Shown here one piece after another: positions 62,484 through 64,000 of a stretch of 64,000 nt of DNA. Under the pieces are notes generated by a model that saw only the letters and a program-made list of their open reading frames with translations, ran no database searches and was not told where the DNA came from. The translations under genes and the position numbers were made by a program. The stretch lies in assembly GCF_011044995.1 (NCBI RefSeq), contig NZ_JAAKZW010000013.1:1-64000 (forward strand), read 5' to 3'. The stretch is from Streptomyces mesophilus. Its GTDB lineage: Bacteria; Actinomycetota; Actinomycetes; Streptomycetales; Streptomycetaceae. Each line of letters begins with the position of its first letter. The stretch's first letter is position 1.

Positions 62484-63467
62484 ATGGAGCAGAGGCATCT
62501 CGGCCGTACCGGCCTGCGCGTATCCCGGATCGGGCTCGGCACCCTCACATGGGGCCGTGACAGCGACGAGCATGACGCCGCCGACCTGTTGAAGGTCTTC
62601 TGGGAGGCGGGCGGCACGCTCGTCGACACCGCGGATGTGTACGGGGACGGGGATGCCGAGTACGTGCTCGGGCGGCTGATCGAGGGCCTCGTGCCGCGCC
62701 GCGATCTGGTGATCGCGACCAAGGCCGGCAGCGTGCCCGATCCGGACCGGCGCTTCGACGGTTCGCGCGGCCATCTGCTCGCCGCGCTCGACGCCTCGCT
62801 GCAGCGGCTCGGCACGGACTATGTGGACGTCTGGCAGGTGCACGCCTTCGATCCGGAGACCCCGCTCGAGGAGACGCTGCAGGCGCTGGACATAGCGGTG
62901 GCGAGCGGACGTGCGCGCTATGCGGGGGTGTCCAACTTCAGCGGCTGGCAGCTGGCGAAGGCCGCGACCTGGCAGCTGGCGGTGCCGGGGGTGCGTACCC
63001 GCCTGGCCAGCACGCAGATGGAGTACTCGCTGCTGCAACGGGGCATCGAGCGCGAGGTGCTGCCGGCCGCGCTCGACCTGGGCGTCGGGCTGCTGCCCTC
63101 GTCACCGCTCGGGCGCGGAGTGCTGACCGGGAAGTACCGGCATTCGACGCCGGCCGATTCGCGGGGCGCGTCCGATCACATGGCGCCCTTCGTCGCGCCG
63201 TATCTCGACGAGGCCGCCTCGCGGATCGTGGATGCGGTGGCCACGGCGGCCGACGGGCTTGCCGCGACACCGCTCCAGGTGGCGCTCGCATGGGTGCGCG
63301 ACAGACCCGGAGTGACCGCGCCGATCGTGGGGGCGCGCACGGCGCAGCAGCTCACCGCCGCATTGTCAGTGGAGGCCCTTAGTCTTCCTGACGAGATCTG
63401 CCAGGCGCTCGACGATGTGTCGGCGCCCGTGCACCGCTATCCCGATCAGGACTGGAGCACGCTGTGA
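62484..63467 (+). CDS. aldo/keto reductase
   Basis: A 327-residue NADPH-dependent oxidoreductase of the AKR superfamily. The catalytic tetrad is visible: Asp and Tyr in DTADVYGDGDAE, Lys in VIATKAGSVP, His in WQVHAFDPE. NADP-binding loop GRGVLTGKYRHS and TAPIVGARTAQQL are also present. Substrate unknown. The ATG at 62484 lacks a ribosome binding site, and TAATCT lies 8 nt upstream, so a leaderless transcript is possible. Its TGA overlaps the GTG of the next gene (GTGA), so the two are translationally coupled. Confidence 0.92.
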   Translation: MEQRHLGRTGLRVSRIGLGTLTWGRDSDEHDAADLLKVFWEAGGTLVDTADVYGDGDAEYVLGRLIEGLVPRRDLVIATKAGSVPDPDRRFDGSRGHLLAALDASLQRLGTDYVDVWQVHAFDPETPLEETLQALDIAVASGRARYAGVSNFSGWQLAKAATWQLAVPGVRTRLASTQMEYSLLQRGIEREVLPAALDLGVGLLPSSPLGRGVLTGKYRHSTPADSRGASDHMAPFVAPYLDEAASRIVDAVATAADGLAATPLQVALAWVRDRPGVTAPIVGARTAQQLTAALSVEALSLPDEICQALDDVSAPVHRYPDQDWSTL

Positions 63468-64000
63468 GTACGGAGTCCGCCGCCGCGGAGGAACCGCGGA
63501 CCGACGAGGAGCCGCGGACCGGTGAGGAGCCGGAGACCGAGGGCGCCGCGGGCGTGGAGGGTGCTTCGGACGTGGAAAGCGCTTCGGACGCCGCCGGCTC
63601 GGAGGTGTCCGGTGACGCGGAGGTGTCCGGTGACGCAGACGTGTCCGGAGACGCGGAGGCGGCTGACGGGGGCGTTGCCTCGGAGGCGTCGACGGAGGCC
63701 GCCGCTGACGGGCCGTCGGAGGCCGAGGCCGAGTTGGCGGCGCAGCGTGAGCTTCGGGAGCGCATCGAGAAGCGCAAGGCCGAGAAGGAAGGCCCGATTC
63801 GCGCGGGCGGCAAGCTGAGCGGTACCGCCGCGGAGCTGCTCGCGGCCGTGCGGGCGGTGGAGAGCGGCGAGAAGCCGGTGACCCGCACCTTCAGCGAGCC
63901 GCCCGCGCAGCGCCGTCCGGCCGCCGAGCAGCCCAGACCCGCACCCGCGGTACCCGCAGCGGCCAGGGCTCCCCAGGTCGAGGAGGTCACGGCGGTACGG
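63464..64000 (+). CDS. acidic repeat-rich protein, 3' end beyond the window (partial)
   Basis: An open frame from a GTG at 63464 runs to the window end (179 codons). Residues 1-~85 are almost only Glu, Asp, Ala, Ser, Gly and Thr, with a threefold tandem unit VSGDAE/VSGDAD. A charged helix (AQRELRERIEKRKAEKEG) and a KLSGTAAELLAAVRAVESG segment follow, and then a Pro/Arg-rich part. It overlaps the aldo/keto reductase stop codon. The folded domain that would identify the protein lies beyond the window. Confidence 0.7.
   Translation, partial: MSTESAAAEEPRTDEEPRTGEEPETEGAAGVEGASDVESASDAAGSEVSGDAEVSGDADVSGDAEAADGGVASEASTEAAADGPSEAEAELAAQRELRERIEKRKAEKEGPIRAGGKLSGTAAELLAAVRAVESGEKPVTRTFSEPPAQRRPAAEQPRPAPAVPAAARAPQVEEVTAVR

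Overview
The window is one contiguous stretch of a high-GC actinobacterial chromosome, almost certainly Streptomyces. Third codon positions are nearly all G or C, many genes start with GTG, and the window carries a complete Pup-proteasome locus, mycothiol ligase mshC, an F420-type oxidoreductase and the gyl glycerol operon with its IclR regulator. Gene order from the helicase to the aldo/keto reductase matches, from memory, the Streptomyces coelicolor SCO1631-SCO1670 core region. No tRNA, rRNA, CRISPR array, insertion sequence or prophage was recognised.

Region 1 (1-7.5 kb): a DUF1062 protein, a cytochrome P450, a HelY/Mtr4-like helicase, a lipid kinase and tatC-tatA. Region 2 (7.7-21.7 kb), nearly all on the minus strand, is the pupylation and proteasome locus: pafC and pafB (WYL regulators), two FKBP proline isomerases (one a two-domain lipoprotein), pafA ligase, prcA and prcB, pup, dop and the ARC/Mpa ATPase. 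A MFS exporter and a divergent LacI regulator sit between pafA and prcA, with a perfect 10+10 bp operator between them. A truncated endonuclease VII-type HNH frame lies between pup and prcB.

Region 3 (21.9-36 kb): a ferredoxin divergent from arc, a secreted protein, TrmI, a site-2-type metalloprotease with CBS domains, a RecB-like Fe-S nuclease, an orphan NarL-type response regulator, two tandem oligopeptide-type binding lipoproteins without a transporter, a HAD phosphatase and B12-dependent methionine synthase metH. Region 4 (36-41.2 kb) is gylR-glpF-glpK-glpD; similar imperfect palindromes stand before gylR and glpF.

Region 5 (41.4-55.4 kb) looks like two accessory blocks placed into conserved synteny on either side of parJ (PAC2 family). 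The first is a GntR regulator facing a translationally coupled L-fuconate dehydratase/sugar ABC transporter operon. The second holds a Tat-exported beta-propeller, a subtilisin-like protease, a glutamine-rich low-complexity protein and a secreted GH31 glycosidase. The protease and the Q-rich protein share the same ~70-residue C-terminal domain and appear co-transcribed; this is the best candidate in the window for an undescribed system.

Region 6 (55.4-64 kb): mshC, then a kinase-like protein, a DUF3090 protein and a histidine phosphatase as a compact run, CorA, a ferritin-like protein, an LLM oxidoreductase with a TetR-type palindrome, an aldo/keto reductase, and the start of an acidic repeat-rich protein cut by the window end. 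Strong hairpin terminators separate most transcription units. No database or folding program was run; family names rest on recognised motifs.
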